Of a stretch of 64,000 nucleotides of DNA, positions 63,421-64,000 are shown piece by piece; the first letter of the stretch is position 1, and each line of letters opens with the position of its first letter. Source of the DNA: Bacteroidetes bacterium 43-16 (GTDB taxonomy: Bacteria > Bacteroidota > Bacteroidia > Chitinophagales > Chitinophagaceae); contig MKTB01000002.1 of the NCBI GenBank assembly GCA_001897525.1, positions 216,573 to 280,572 of the forward strand, given 5' to 3'. A model generated the notes under the pieces. The model did no database searches, was not told the DNA's origin, and saw only the letters and a program-made list of their open reading frames with translations. The position numbers and the translations under genes are program-made.

Positions 63421-63598
63421 TTACCCACAATACATAGCCTTTAAAAAATTAACGCATAGCTGCGAACGGCTTCGTATTGCCAAAAGGTTAGAGTTCTTTG
63501 ACATCGCTGGTTGCAAAAAGGCCCTCTATGAATGGCATAGGCTTGAATGCGTTTTAACGCCTCCCGAGTTGCGCATAGAGACAATGGAGCAACAATAA
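63377..63598 (+). CDS. Coupled ORF without ATG start
   Basis: The frame after the TAG at 63374 stays open for 73 codons and reads in good style NYPQYIAFKKLTHSCERLRI, then LEFFDIAGCKKALYEWHRLE, to TAA at 63598. There is no ATG, GTG or TTG near the beginning; the first ATG is five codons before the stop. It overlaps the end of the preceding gene in the +1 frame at a CCC-C sequence. It is therefore either started at a rare codon (ATA at 63398) or produced by frameshifting. The coding sense seems real; the way of expression is open. Confidence 0.6.
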   Translation, partial: QEYKQANIGADPVSNYPQYIAFKKLTHSCERLRIAKRLEFFDIAGCKKALYEWHRLECVLTPPELRIETMEQQ

Positions 63599-63618
63599 TA
63601 CAAATACTTTAAGTCCCA

Positions 63619-63735
63619 GACTATCCGCCTGAGATAGGGTAAATACGTGCTGAAACAGCCGCACTACTGGTTATAAGGTAATGCTTCGGAGCAGTTCAAT
63701 AGAGCCGCCCGGTTCGATCCCGGGCATTACCGCCT
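63619..63735 (+). ncRNA. Structured RNA with tRNA-like 3' domain lacking the anticodon arm
   Basis: From 63677 the 7-nt GGTAATG pairs with CATTACC at 63725-63731. In front of the latter is a perfect T-arm (CCCGG, loop TTCGATC, CCGGG; 63708-63724). Between acceptor and T-arm are only 24 nt that resemble a D-arm (AGTTCAATAGAGC) and no anticodon stem. After it comes G-CC as in a tRNA end. Upstream, two small hairpins (63621-63637 and 63647-63664) extend the structured part. Neither a normal tRNA nor tmRNA fits. Confidence 0.5.
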
Positions 63736-63778
63736 CACTCACAAACAATTCTATTAAGAACTCTCAAACAATTCTATT

Positions 63779-64000
63779 ATGAAAATGAAATTCAATTACA
63801 AGATCCAGAACGAAACAGTTACTATTACTGGCGTTGAAGGAAATCCAAAATCATTAACTATCCCTCGCGAAATCGAAGGGAAATTGGTCACCACCATCGG
63901 GGACGATGCGTTTTATAACAACAACCTTACGAGCGTAACCCTGCCTGATTCGCTGACCACCATCGGGGACGATGCGTTTGCTTATAACAACCTTACGAGC
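63779..64000 (+). CDS. BspA-type leucine-rich-repeat protein (partial)
   Basis: The gene starts at 63779 ([18 protein letters not shown]) and runs off the right edge. After a beta-strand start it carries LRR_5/BspA repeats of 22 residues (TTIGDDAF...[12 protein letters not shown]). The second copy begins 66 bp after the first with almost identical DNA. No signal peptide is present. Such proteins mediate binding to surfaces or partners; in this element it follows a tRNA-like RNA and a 15-bp direct repeat (63742 and 63765), the second copy of which contains the A of the ATG. Confidence 0.82.
   Translation, partial: MKMKFNYKIQNETVTITGVEGNPKSLTIPREIEGKLVTTIGDDAFYNNNLTSVTLPDSLTTIGDDAFAYNNLTS

Noticed and set aside
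63677..63731. Ordinary tRNA gene
   Set aside because: Acceptor and T-arm are good, but only 24 nt lie between acceptor and T-arm; an anticodon stem-loop cannot be formed.

Overview
The window comes from a member of the Bacteroidota. The evidence is Bacteroides-type conjugation genes, type IX secretion C-terminal domains, a HmuY/TonB heme locus, the eukaryote-like one-chain glycyl-tRNA synthetase and TAnnTTTG-type promoter elements. The chromosomal part fits Chitinophagaceae or a related family, but this placement is inferred from gene content only.

Positions 1 to about 23,980 are the distal part of an integrative conjugative element (ICE) that continues off the left edge. First comes a leftward cargo pair: an XRE regulator with a palindrome over its start, and a partial PD-(D/E)XK-like protein resembling the GAPS4a defence family. 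The rightward transfer operon traE-F-G-(small)-I-J-K-(hyp)-L-M-N-O-Q (1064-10794) follows and ends at a strong terminator. After two small leftward genes, one a degenerate receiver, comes a sulfur-detoxification cassette (11903-17798): a Crp/Fnr regulator, TauE/SafE exporter, OsmC, CstB-like persulfide dioxygenase-rhodanese, rhodanese, three small membrane proteins, thioredoxin and two YeeE/YedE half-transporters. Three copies of a 23-bp box sit at a constant distance from -7-like elements and probably form the local regulon of the Crp protein. The element ends with HTH/excisionase-like genes, a DUF932 protein and an IntDOT-type tyrosine recombinase (22391-23719).

Positions 24,050 to about 61,400 are chromosome. 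They hold a YozG/DUF2975 pair, glyS, lysC, a PSP1/RicT-like protein, an AT-rich orphan gene (30956-31645), a secreted M14 carboxypeptidase, a SIMPL protein, an old-yellow-enzyme reductase, a CNNM/CorC protein, ScpA and a stand-alone double rhodanese. Further on are a LamG plus PNGase F-like secreted protein, DedA, an AraC regulator, a secreted hydrolase, a heme-acquisition operon (TonB receptor, HmuY, DUF6607) and a cation-efflux protein. A block of secreted or lipoprotein genes (53271-59010) is flanked by a TPR histidine kinase and a TPR-HTH regulator.

From 61,411 a second integrated element begins, marked by a 22-nt tRNA-Ser 3' end. It carries a zinc-ribbon membrane protein, a lysogeny-switch-like divergent pair of HTH genes with GTTAC operators, two coupled small ORFs (one without an ATG start), a tRNA-like RNA without an anticodon arm, and the start of a BspA-type leucine-rich-repeat gene with near-identical DNA repeats. 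This right end is the least explained part of the window and holds my best candidate for something undescribed.
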